DNA of 9,733 nucleotides. It comes from Clostridium sp. UBA4108 (GTDB lineage Bacteria; Bacillota; Clostridia; Clostridiales; Clostridiaceae). The stretch covers positions 216,559 through 226,291 of the forward strand of contig DFXM01000046.1 in assembly GCA_002381695.1 (NCBI GenBank). The letters run 5' to 3'. The notes beneath the pieces were generated by a model. It ran no database searches, was not told the origin of the DNA, and saw nothing but the letters and a program-made list of their open reading frames with translations. Below are positions 1-5,975 of the stretch, piece by piece; position 1 is the stretch's first letter, and each line of letters opens with the position of its first letter. The translations under genes were made by a program, and so were the position numbers.

Positions 1-12
1 GTTGAACAGTAA
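1..12 (+). CDS. 3' end of an unidentified gene (left copy)
   Basis: The first nine bases read Val-Glu-Gln, followed by tandem TAA TAA stops. This would be uninterpretable alone. However, the same 22 bases occur inverted at the right edge, where an open frame enters the window and ends in the same Val-Glu-Gln and double stop. The simplest reading is that a plus-strand gene, nearly identical at its 3' end to the one at the right edge, finishes here. Its family cannot be told from three codons. A chance match to a short repeat is the alternative. Confidence 0.4.
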   Translation, partial: VEQ

Positions 13-22
13 TAATATGAAG
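1..22 (+). repeat. Left arm of a 22-bp perfect inverted repeat
   Basis: Bases 1-22 are the exact reverse complement of 9665-9686. The match covers nine coding bases, both stop codons and seven bases beyond. Similarity fades into unalignable AT-rich sequence after base 22. It may extend leftwards outside the window, which cannot be seen. It is best explained by two copies of one gene or mobile element facing each other. Confidence 0.85.
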
Positions 23-113
23 CCTAAATTAACTTAAATTTATAATAAAGCCTGCTTGTACAATGTTGAGATTTAATTACAACCTATTCTATATAATAAA
101 TATATTTATTTGT

Positions 114-157
114 AAAATTCTTGAAGCACCACTCTAAAGTGATGCTTCAAGAATTTT
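114..157 (-). terminator. Strong Rho-independent terminator of the 156-620 gene
   Basis: Bases 114-128 pair perfectly with 143-157 (15 bp). After one mismatch, four more pairs close a CTAA loop at 134-137. On the minus strand the stem runs into TTTTACAAAT. The hairpin overlaps the stop codon (156-158) of the minus-strand gene, so it begins as translation ends. Confidence 0.85.
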
Positions 158-620
158 ACTTTCTTTTTCTAATATTTTTCCCTATAAAAAATCCAACTAA
201 AACTCCAGTTCCTAATGCTAATAATGTTTTAGCCTTTTCTAACTTTAATTCAGAATCTGTAACTGGATCTGTGTTATTTATTATTATAGTATCTTTTAAT
301 CCTTCTTTTCCGTCCTCCACTGGATAGATAAAAGCGCCAACTAAACAAAGATGATTAAATCTCTCTTCTGAAAAATTATGATTTAGATCCTTTAGAGTAT
401 TTAAAAAATACTCTTTATTCCAATGGTACTCCTCTTGAAGCTGTTTATCATCATGGAGATCAAACAAATTCGTTATGTGCTCCTTTGCGTAATTTACGGC
501 TCTTATTATTTTCTGTGAATTTTCCGGTTCTCTTCTTATATATTCTATTAAAGCCTTTCTTACCTGATCTAAGTTTCCACTATTAACAGCATCTTCAATT
601 AAATTTAAACTTATTTCCAT
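156..620 (-). CDS. Unrecognised protein with C-terminal membrane anchor
   Basis: I do not recognise the family of this 154-residue protein. Residues 1-110 look soluble and mostly helical, with a charged N-terminal helical part (1-60) and a segment with conserved-looking aromatic residues (YHWNKEYF, 65-72). A hydrophobic, glycine-rich stretch at about 132-148 is followed by the basic tail KNIRKRK. This suggests a tail-anchored protein with the bulk of the chain in the cytoplasm, although a peripheral amphipathic helix is possible. There is no signal peptide. The ATG start is firm: an ideal AAGGAGG (627-633) lies six bases upstream. The gene stands alone, divergent from the CBS gene, and ends in its own terminator. 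No catalytic or metal-binding motif is apparent. Confidence 0.8.
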   Translation of the reverse strand: MEISLNLIEDAVNSGNLDQVRKALIEYIRREPENSQKIIRAVNYAKEHITNLFDLHDDKQLQEEYHWNKEYFLNTLKDLNHNFSEERFNHLCLVGAFIYPVEDGKEGLKDTIIINNTDPVTDSELKLEKAKTLLALGTGVLVGFFIGKNIRKRK

Positions 621-822
621 ACTATACCTCCTTATGTATTATAATTTTCATCATCTCTTTGTTCTTTAATTCATATTATGAACTCTAAAATTAACCTTTT
701 AACTAACCATCTCTATAATATATACTATCTATTATAGTTGTTTTCTGAATAAAATTCAATGTTATAAAACTAGTTAATTTATGCTCATATAAATAGTACA
801 AATACATAGAGCTTTGAATAAA

Positions 823-961
823 ATAAACTAGTAATATCTTTACCATTTGCTATAATTTATAAACTGATAAACTATTAGTTAATAAATCATTAGTTTCTGT
901 TAAATTATTTAAAACATCCACTATATACTACTGGTTTTATGATATAATAAACTCGTAATAT
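823..961 (+). repeat. Two copies of a 15-nt direct repeat
   Basis: ATAAACTAGTAATAT at 823-837 recurs as ATAAACTCGTAATAT at 947-961, with one mismatch. The right copy overlaps the end of the CBS gene's -10 box. It could be a regulator site or a remnant of promoter duplication. In DNA this AT-rich a chance match is not excluded. Confidence 0.4.
940..948 (+). promoter_or_regulatory. Extended -10 promoter of the CBS-pair gene
   Basis: TGA-TATAAT gives a consensus -10 (943-948) with the TGn extension. No good -35 box lies 16-18 bp upstream, which fits an extended -10 promoter. Transcription would begin near 955, about 45 bases before the start codon. Confidence 0.55.
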
Positions 962-999
962 AATAAGTTTAACATAACTTTTTGGAGGATGATAAGATT

Positions 1000-1455
1000 A
1001 TGAATGTTGCCTTTTTTCTTACTCCTAAAAATGAAGTAGTATATGAAAAAGTAAGTTCAACCATGCGTAGAGCTATGGAAAGAATGGAATATCATAGATA
1101 TACCTCAATTCCACTGCTGGATGACAAAGGTAGGTATATTGGAACCTTAACTGAAGGTGATATTTTATGGAAAATAAAAAATACTCCTGAGCTAAGTTTT
1201 AAAGATACTGAAGATGTTTTAATCAAGGAGATTCCTAGACATGTACGTAATAAACCAGTTTCAATAAATTCTAATATGGAGAGCTTAATTTTAGCTTCAA
1301 AATCACAAAATTTTGTTCCTGTAGTAGATGATTCTAACATCTTTATTGGAATTATTAAACGCAGTGACATTATATCATATTGCTATAAAAGAATATTTGA
1401 AGAAGATGATTCTAATAACTTTAGTGATTTTAAGAATATATCAAAAATAGGATAA
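1000..1455 (+). CDS. Stand-alone CBS-pair protein
   Basis: This 151-residue cytoplasmic protein consists of two CBS domains and little else. Such Bateman modules usually bind adenine nucleotides (AMP, ATP or S-adenosylmethionine) and act as energy or ligand sensors. The partner here is unknown. The first CBS domain covers about residues 10-62, with the signature YIGTLTEGDILW at 47-58. The second covers about 75-130, with FIGIIKRSDII at 115-125. A short acidic and polar tail follows. The frame is open back to a TTG at 982, but GGAGG (984-988) lies inside that extension and sits 11 bases before the ATG at 1000, so the ATG is chosen. The gene is monocistronic, with its own extended -10 promoter and a strong terminator. 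No enzymatic domain is attached, so its output cannot be inferred. Confidence 0.9.
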   Translation: MNVAFFLTPKNEVVYEKVSSTMRRAMERMEYHRYTSIPLLDDKGRYIGTLTEGDILWKIKNTPELSFKDTEDVLIKEIPRHVRNKPVSINSNMESLILASKSQNFVPVVDDSNIFIGIIKRSDIISYCYKRIFEEDDSNNFSDFKNISKIG

Positions 1456-1464
1456 CGTTTAATT

Positions 1465-1502
1465 AATACTTTTTCCAAGCTTAATATCTTGGAGAAAGTA
1501 TT
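1465..1502 (+). terminator. Rho-independent terminator after the CBS gene
   Basis: Bases 1465-1479 pair with 1488-1502 through 15 bp, including one G-U pair, around an eight-base loop. TTTATTTTT follows. It separates the CBS gene from the permease gene downstream. Confidence 0.85.
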
Positions 1503-1541
1503 TTATTTTTAACTTATATAATTAAAATTGAGTTAATTTTC

Positions 1542-1550
1542 TGATATAAT
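1542..1550 (+). promoter_or_regulatory. Extended -10 promoter of the EamA permease gene
   Basis: TGA-TATAAT (TATAAT at 1545-1550) repeats the extended -10 seen before the CBS gene, again with only a weak -35. Expected transcription start is about 1557, leaving a leader of roughly 33 bases. Confidence 0.5.
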
Positions 1551-1589
1551 ATTTTATAGATATGAATTTTCTTGTTAGGGGGAATTTTT

Positions 1590-2477
1590 TTGGAGAAATT
1601 ATTTAAGAAAAGCAGTGTATACGCTGATTTGGCATTACTTCTAGTTGCTATGGTCTGGGGAGGTGGATTTATTGCTGTAAAAGACTCTTTAAATATAATA
1701 ACTCCATTCTACCAAATGGCTATGAGATTTTCACTGGCATGTATAATAATGTGTGTTGTGTTCTATAAGAGAGTTAAGACTGTTTCTAAAACTCAGCTAA
1801 AAAATGGTTTTATTATAGGAATATTTTTATTCTTAGGATTTGCTCTACAAACTGTAGGTATTAAATACACCACTGCAGGAAAAAGTGCCTTTTTAACAGC
1901 TATTTATGTAGTGATAGTACCATTTTTACAATGGATTATATTTAAAAAGAGACCTGATAATTATTCTATAGGTGGTGCTTTTATATGTTTAGTTGGTATA
2001 TCACTATTAACCATAGATGGTAACGGATTTTCGATCAGCTATGGTGATACATTAACTCTAATCTGTGCTTTTGGATTTGCTGGTCAAATTTTAGCCATTG
2101 CTAAATATGTTGAGAATGATGATCCAATTATCTTAACTGCTGTTCAACTTGGAGGTGCTGCTATTTTATCTATAATCGTGGCAATGATTTTTGAACCCTT
2201 CCCAGTAAATATGAATTTAGAAACTACTGCATCTATAATATATTTAGCTGTATTTAGTACAACCCTAGCATTCTTACTTCAAAATATAGCTCAAAAATAT
2301 ACTTCTTCAACTCATGCAGCCATAATACTATCTTTAGAAGCTTTTTTTGGAGCACTATTCTCAGTTATGCTTTTAGATGAAGTATTTACTTTACTTATGC
2401 TTATAGGTTGTATACTCATATTTATAGCTATTATAACCACAGAAACTAAATTGAATTTTTTCAAGAAGAAAAATTAA
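1590..2477 (+). CDS. EamA-family (DMT superfamily) permease
   Basis: This 295-residue inner-membrane protein has about ten hydrophobic helices arranged as two EamA repeats, roughly residues 15-142 and 152-285. The WGGGF segment (23-27) at the end of helix 1 and the SLEAFFGALFSVMLLDE segment (248-264) of the second repeat are typical of the family. Members export or take up small metabolites such as amino acids or nucleotide-related compounds. The substrate cannot be told from sequence. The frame is open back to a TTG at 1572, but AGGGGG (1577-1582) lies after that codon and seven bases before the TTG at 1590, which is therefore taken as the start. The gene has its own promoter. No hairpin terminator follows, so some transcripts may run into the DUF4362 gene. 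Confidence 0.92.
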   Translation: MEKLFKKSSVYADLALLLVAMVWGGGFIAVKDSLNIITPFYQMAMRFSLACIIMCVVFYKRVKTVSKTQLKNGFIIGIFLFLGFALQTVGIKYTTAGKSAFLTAIYVVIVPFLQWIIFKKRPDNYSIGGAFICLVGISLLTIDGNGFSISYGDTLTLICAFGFAGQILAIAKYVENDDPIILTAVQLGGAAILSIIVAMIFEPFPVNMNLETTASIIYLAVFSTTLAFLLQNIAQKYTSSTHAAIILSLEAFFGALFSVMLLDEVFTLLMLIGCILIFIAIITTETKLNFFKKKN

Positions 2478-2502
2478 CCTAATATTCATAACTATCATAC
2501 TT

Positions 2503-2531
2503 TTGTATTTACATATTCCCTTTTATATTAT
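2503..2531 (+). promoter_or_regulatory. Promoter of the DUF4362 gene
   Basis: TTGTAT (2503-2508) and TATTAT (2526-2531) are separated by 17 bp, close to a housekeeping sigma-A promoter. Transcription would begin near 2538, just before the AGGGGG ribosome binding site at 2544-2549. Confidence 0.55.
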
Positions 2532-2557
2532 TTAATAATAAAAAGGGGGTTTTTTTA

Positions 2558-3106
2558 TTGAGTAATAATTTAAAGAGAAGTAATCAAATGGAAACAAAAC
2601 AATTTTCTTTTTCAAAGCTATTCTTTGAAAGACTATATGTATTACCTATAATAATATTTGGAATAATATTTTTTATTAATTTTAGAGGGTCATCACCATC
2701 AAAAGAAGATCTGCTATCTTATATAGAAACTCTTCCAGCTGAGTACACTGCAACTCAAGCTATTCAGGATGGTCACTTAATTGTTAATCAAGGAGTAATA
2801 ACAAATATAACTTATGTATATAACTTTTTTAATTCCTGCAAAGAGAAGTCTACTTCTCAGTTAGTTTATGTTAATTATGATAAAGAAGGAAAACCTATAA
2901 TAAAGACTGCCTTTTATAAAAGAGGAAAAATTTATGTTAATTTAGATGATAGTAGAACTTCAAATGGAAAGAAGGAAATTCAACAATATGTATTTACTGA
3001 TATAAATAAGGTTGATGATGAGAATACCTTATCCTTGACTTTATTTAATGATGTGGAAAAAATTGATTTCTTCAAATATAATAAAAAAACAGGAGAGGGA
3101 ATATAA
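2558..3106 (+). CDS. DUF4362 protein with N-terminal membrane anchor
   Basis: This 182-residue protein has a basic N-terminus (1-25), one hydrophobic helix (about 27-42) and an outward-facing domain. Residues 63-170 match the DUF4362 pattern as I know it: YTATQAIQDGHLIVNQG (63-79), then a strand carrying VNYDKEGKPI and a DDSR stretch near 125-135. Function is unknown. DUF4362 domains are common in Firmicute lipoproteins, but here no lipobox cysteine follows the helix, which ends NFRGSS, so an uncleaved signal anchor is more likely. The TTG start at 2558 is supported by AGGGGG (2544-2549) eight bases upstream. An in-frame ATG ten codons later has no good ribosome binding site. The stop codon sits inside the loop of a bidirectional terminator. 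It is convergent with the cad operon and unlikely to be part of it. Confidence 0.8.
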   Translation: MSNNLKRSNQMETKQFSFSKLFFERLYVLPIIIFGIIFFINFRGSSPSKEDLLSYIETLPAEYTATQAIQDGHLIVNQGVITNITYVYNFFNSCKEKSTSQLVYVNYDKEGKPIIKTAFYKRGKIYVNLDDSRTSNGKKEIQQYVFTDINKVDDENTLSLTLFNDVEKIDFFKYNKKTGEGI

Positions 3107-3114
3107 CCTCTCCT
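3091..3114. terminator. Bidirectional terminator between DUF4362 and cadA
   Basis: AGGAGAGG (3091-3098) pairs perfectly with CCTCTCCT (3107-3114) around an eight-base loop containing the DUF4362 stop codon. On the minus strand it runs into GTTTTTTTATTAT, an excellent U-tract for the cad operon. On the plus strand it is followed by ATTCTTTATTAC, a weaker one. Confidence 0.85.
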
Positions 3115-3129
3115 ATTCTTTATTACATT

Positions 3130-5415
3130 TTATTTTTCAAGTTTCATTGCTCTAACTGCGTTTAATACAGCTATTAAGGTTACCCCTACATCAGCAAATA
3201 CTGCCATCCACATTGTAGATAACTGCAACACTGTAAGAATTAATATAACTGCTTTTACCCCTAGAGAAAGTACTATATTCTGAACTACAATTCTTTGTGT
3301 TTTCCTAGCTATTTTAATAGCTACTGCTATTTTTTCAGGGTCATCAGTCATAATAACTACATCTGAAGCTTCAATGGCTGCATCTGATCCGATTCCGCCC
3401 ATAGCTATCCCCACATCAGCTCTAGCTAATACTGGTGCATCATTAATTCCATCACCTACGAAGAGTACCTTGCCATTTTTAGATACTTCCTTAGAGAGTT
3501 CTTCTATCTTATTAACTTTTTCATGCGGAAGTAATTCTGAGTACACCTCATCTATTTTTATTACCTTACCCACATATTCAGCGATATTACTGTTGTCACC
3601 TGTAAGCATCACTGTTTTCTTAATCCCTACAGCTTTTAAATCATGTATACTTTGAGGTGCTGTTAATTTTATTCTATCAGATATTACTAAATATCCTATG
3701 AAGTTATTATTTATTGCTAAATACACTATGGTACCGACTTCTTCCGTCTTTGTATAGTCAATCTCTAATTCTTCCATTAATTTATGGTTACCTGCATATA
3801 CATATCTATCTCCAAGATATATCTTAACACCCTTACCTGAAACTTCCTCATAGCTTTTTATTCTATTTTTATTTATTATGGCTCTAGGACTGACTTTTTT
3901 ATAAGACTCCACTATGGATTTAGCAATTGGATGATTAGAATATATTTCAGCATGTGCAGCATATTCCATCAGCATATCTTCTGTTATAAACCCATAAGGT
4001 ACTATTTTAGTAACTTCAAATACACCTTCACTTAATGTTCCTGTTTTGTCAAATACAACAATTTCCGCCTTGTTTAAAGCCTCTAAATAATTTCCACCCT
4101 TAATGAGAACACCATTTCTTGATGCCCCTCCAATGCCACCAAAAAAGCTTAGTGGTATAGATATAACTAATGCACAAGGGCATGATACAACTAAAAACAC
4201 TAATGCTGTATATAACCATTGTTTAAAATCTCCCATTCCAAATACAGGAGGAATTACTGCTAATATGATTGCAATAATTACTACTGATGGAGTATAGTAT
4301 CTAGCAAATTTAGTTATAAATTTTTCTGTAGGGGCCTTCTTATTAGATGCATTTTCAACTAATTCTAATATTTTAGATACTGTAGATTCTCCAAAATCCT
4401 TTGTTACTCTTAGTTCTAAAAGGGCTGTCTCATTTATTGAGCCTGCAAGGATTTCGTCCTTTTCTTTTACTATTCTTGGAATTGATTCACCAGTTAATGC
4501 TGAAGTGTCAATTTGAGATTTACCACTTATTACAATTCCATCAAGAGGAACTTTTTCTCCTGGTTTTATTACTATTATATCATCAATTTCTGCCTGTTCT
4601 GGTGGAACTACCTTAATATCTCCATTGCTTTTCTTTATATTTGCGTAATCTGGTCTTATATCCATCAGCGCAGAAATCGATTTTTTAGACCTATCTACCG
4701 CCAGATGCTGGAAAAATTCTCCTACTTGATAAAATAACATAACTCCTACAGCTTCTGGATATTCTCCTATGGCAAAAGCCCCTATAGTTGCAATGCTCAT
4801 TAAAAAGTTTTCATCAAATATTTCTCCCCTTAAAATATTTTTAATTGCTATAAGCAATACCTCTCCACCAATAACTAAATAAGACAATACAAAAAATAAT
4901 ATACTCGTCCAGTCAGAAGTAAAATTTGCTCCTATTAACAGTGCTACCCCTATGGATAATTTTACAATTCTACCCTTTAAGCTTCCTCCCGCATGACCAT
5001 GGGAATGCTCTTTCATTTCTATATTTTCACCTTCATGATGATTATGATCATGATTGTGGTCATAACAACCATGATGCTTATGTTTATCATCATTATTATC
5101 AAAACTTTGCTTTTTTATATTTCCACCAATTTTTAAATTAGTATTAGTTGATATAGATTTTTTGCTAGATTCATTTTTTTGAATTTCCTTTATCCTTACT
5201 CCGTGTTCAATCCGAGACGCAATACTCTCTACATCCTTGAATACTACATTGCTTTCTACTTCACTCTTAATTTCTAATATAGCTTTAGAAGTTACTGGAT
5301 TAACTATTGCACTGTCCACATAGTCTAACTTATTTAATTCCCTCTCTATCTTTAATGCACAGTTTGCACAACCTAACCCTTGAATTTCATAAATTTTCTT
5401 CAACTTATCTCCCAC
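3130..5415 (-). CDS. cadA: Zn/Cd/Pb-translocating P1B-type ATPase, CadA
   Basis: This 761-residue inner-membrane pump uses ATP to export soft divalent metals (Cd, Zn, Pb). The N-terminus is a heavy-metal-associated domain with C16xxC19 (GCANC). A linker rich in His and Asp (110-141) probably adds metal-binding capacity. The catalytic core is complete: TGES (308-311) in the actuator domain, the membrane CPC motif (412-414), DKTGT with the phosphorylated D456, HP (495-496), TGDN (605-608) and GDGIND (654-659). K721 and D742 in the last two helices have the 21-residue spacing of the Zn/Cd/Pb subgroup typified by ZntA and CadA, which argues against a copper pump. The start is GTG, chosen because AGGGGGG (5424-5430) lies nine bases upstream. 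It follows the repressor gene by 23 bp in one operon and ends at a strong terminator. No damage is seen. Confidence 0.96.
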   Translation of the reverse strand: MGDKLKKIYEIQGLGCANCALKIERELNKLDYVDSAIVNPVTSKAILEIKSEVESNVVFKDVESIASRIEHGVRIKEIQKNESSKKSISTNTNLKIGGNIKKQSFDNNDDKHKHHGCYDHNHDHNHHEGENIEMKEHSHGHAGGSLKGRIVKLSIGVALLIGANFTSDWTSILFFVLSYLVIGGEVLLIAIKNILRGEIFDENFLMSIATIGAFAIGEYPEAVGVMLFYQVGEFFQHLAVDRSKKSISALMDIRPDYANIKKSNGDIKVVPPEQAEIDDIIVIKPGEKVPLDGIVISGKSQIDTSALTGESIPRIVKEKDEILAGSINETALLELRVTKDFGESTVSKILELVENASNKKAPTEKFITKFARYYTPSVVIIAIILAVIPPVFGMGDFKQWLYTALVFLVVSCPCALVISIPLSFFGGIGGASRNGVLIKGGNYLEALNKAEIVVFDKTGTLSEGVFEVTKIVPYGFITEDMLMEYAAHAEIYSNHPIAKSIVESYKKVSPRAIINKNRIKSYEEVSGKGVKIYLGDRYVYAGNHKLMEELEIDYTKTEEVGTIVYLAINNNFIGYLVISDRIKLTAPQSIHDLKAVGIKKTVMLTGDNSNIAEYVGKVIKIDEVYSELLPHEKVNKIEELSKEVSKNGKVLFVGDGINDAPVLARADVGIAMGGIGSDAAIEASDVVIMTDDPEKIAVAIKIARKTQRIVVQNIVLSLGVKAVILILTVLQLSTMWMAVFADVGVTLIAVLNAVRAMKLEK

Positions 5416-5438
5416 TTGAATGTTCCCCCCTCATAATA

Positions 5439-5798
5439 CTATTCTCTTACGTGATTTAATCCCTTATCAAATATATCTCGTACATGATCATCATCTAATG
5501 AATAGTAAACTACCTTCCCCTCTTTTCTAGGTCTTACAAGTCTTGCAGATTTTAATACTCTAAGTTGGTGAGATATTGCAGACTGTGTCATGTTAAGAAG
5601 TGATGCAATATCACATACACATGCCTCTGTATTCATCAATATATTTAGAATCCTAATCCTTGTAGGATCTGCTACAGCTTTAAAAAGTTCAGATAATTCA
5701 CTAACAGTATTTTCCTCTAAGGTCTTATCTTTAACTTTTTCTACTATATCCTCATGAATTAAGGTACAGTTACAAAACTCCGATTTATCTTTATTCAT
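5439..5798 (-). CDS. cadC: CadC-type ArsR/SmtB metal-sensing repressor
   Basis: This 119-residue dimeric winged-helix repressor should bind the operator just upstream and leave it when it binds metal, derepressing itself and cadA. The helix-turn-helix is about residues 63-88 (DIASLLNMTQSAISHQLRVL). Both metal sites known from CadC can be aligned. Cys9 and Cys11 of the N-terminal arm join Cys60 and Cys62 (the ACVCD motif) as the alpha3N thiolate site for Cd and Pb. Asp103, His105, His116 and Glu119 have the exact spacing of the alpha5 Zn site. The ATG start has AGGAGG (5805-5810) six bases upstream. It is first in the operon, 23 bp before cadA. The assignment to this group is firm. The metal preference is inferred from the residues. 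Confidence 0.95.
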   Translation of the reverse strand: MNKDKSEFCNCTLIHEDIVEKVKDKTLEENTVSELSELFKAVADPTRIRILNILMNTEACVCDIASLLNMTQSAISHQLRVLKSARLVRPRKEGKVVYYSLDDDHVRDIFDKGLNHVRE

Positions 5799-5811
5799 TT
5801 TTTTCCTCCTA

Positions 5812-5833
5812 CATATGAACGTCTATTCATATG
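5812..5833 (-). promoter_or_regulatory. SmtB/CadC-type operator of the cad operon
   Basis: A perfect 8-6-8 inverted repeat, CATATGAA and TTCATATG, flanks CGTCTA. Its core TGAACG-TC-TATTCA differs by one base from the 6-2-6 pattern TGAACA-nn-TATTCA shared by ArsR/SmtB operators. It covers the expected transcription start, so a bound repressor would block RNA polymerase. It ends one base before the ribosome binding site. Confidence 0.85.
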
Positions 5834-5836
5834 ATT

Positions 5837-5865
5837 ATATTATGGTGTTTTACTAGAAATGTCAA
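5837..5865 (-). promoter_or_regulatory. Promoter of the cadC-cadA operon
   Basis: Read on the minus strand, a consensus TTGACA -35 (5860-5865) is followed after exactly 17 bp by TAATAT (5837-5842). The expected start is near 5830, inside the operator. An overlapping TATAAT (5834-5839) would leave a 20-bp spacer and is less likely. Confidence 0.8.
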
Positions 5866-5880
5866 TAAAAATATTCACCT

Positions 5881-5914
5881 CACTATAATTTATAGTAAAG
5901 TTAATATTATAGTG
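5881..5914. promoter_or_regulatory. Palindromic element upstream of the cad promoter
   Basis: CACTATAAT (5881-5889) and ATTATAGTG (5906-5914) form a 9-bp inverted repeat with a 16-base spacer. The left arm is also part of a 7-1-7 palindrome, ACTATAA-T-TTATAGT (5882-5896). It lies between the chemoreceptor terminator and the cad -35 box and is not needed to explain either. It could be a second regulator site. The regulator is unknown. Confidence 0.4.
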
Positions 5915-5936
5915 CTAACTAATTTAATATTTAATG

Positions 5937-5972
5937 AAAAATAGAGAATATATTTAAATATCCTCTATTTTT
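5937..5972 (-). terminator. Terminator of the chemoreceptor gene
   Basis: Bases 5937-5951 pair with 5958-5972 (15 bp, one G-U pair in the RNA) around a six-base loop. The stem is AT-rich and its end, CTCTATTTTT, supplies the U-tract. It starts four bases past the chemoreceptor stop codon and isolates that gene from the cad operon on the same strand. Confidence 0.75.
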
Positions 5973-5975
5973 TTA

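Larger units (their letters stand above)
621..999. other. 379-bp divergent intergenic region
   Basis: This AT-rich gap lies between the divergent 156-620 and CBS genes. It holds the ribosome binding site of the minus gene (627-633) and a 6-1-6 palindrome, TTCATA-T-TATGAA, at 670-682 that may overlap that gene's -10 box. An 8-9-8 inverted repeat, CTATAATA/TATTATAG, lies at 713-737. Two near-identical 15-mers (823-837 and 947-961, 14/15 matches) and the extended -10 of the CBS gene (940-948) complete it. No open reading frame, RNA gene or terminator was recognised here. Confidence 0.6.

Noticed and set aside
621..981. Riboswitch or CRISPR-like array in the divergent gap
   Set aside because: There are only two imperfect 15-mers and short AT palindromes. 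No regular spacing, GC-rich stems or terminator/antiterminator pairing was seen.
982..999. TTG-initiated extension of the CBS protein
   Set aside because: The GGAGG site at 984-988 overlaps the TTG codon itself, so ribosomes would start at the ATG at 1000.
1092..1370. 92-codon minus-strand frame inside the CBS gene
   Set aside because: It is antisense to a clear CBS-pair protein, with no promoter or ribosome binding site.
4926..5141. Plus-strand frame rich in His and Tyr within cadA
   Set aside because: It is the complement of the His/Asp-rich linker of CadA. It has no ribosome binding site, and the minus frame is a complete conserved protein.
5812..5833. Cad operator as a terminator hairpin
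   Set aside because: It is followed by a ribosome binding site and start codon, lacks a proper U-tract, and matches the ArsR/SmtB operator pattern.
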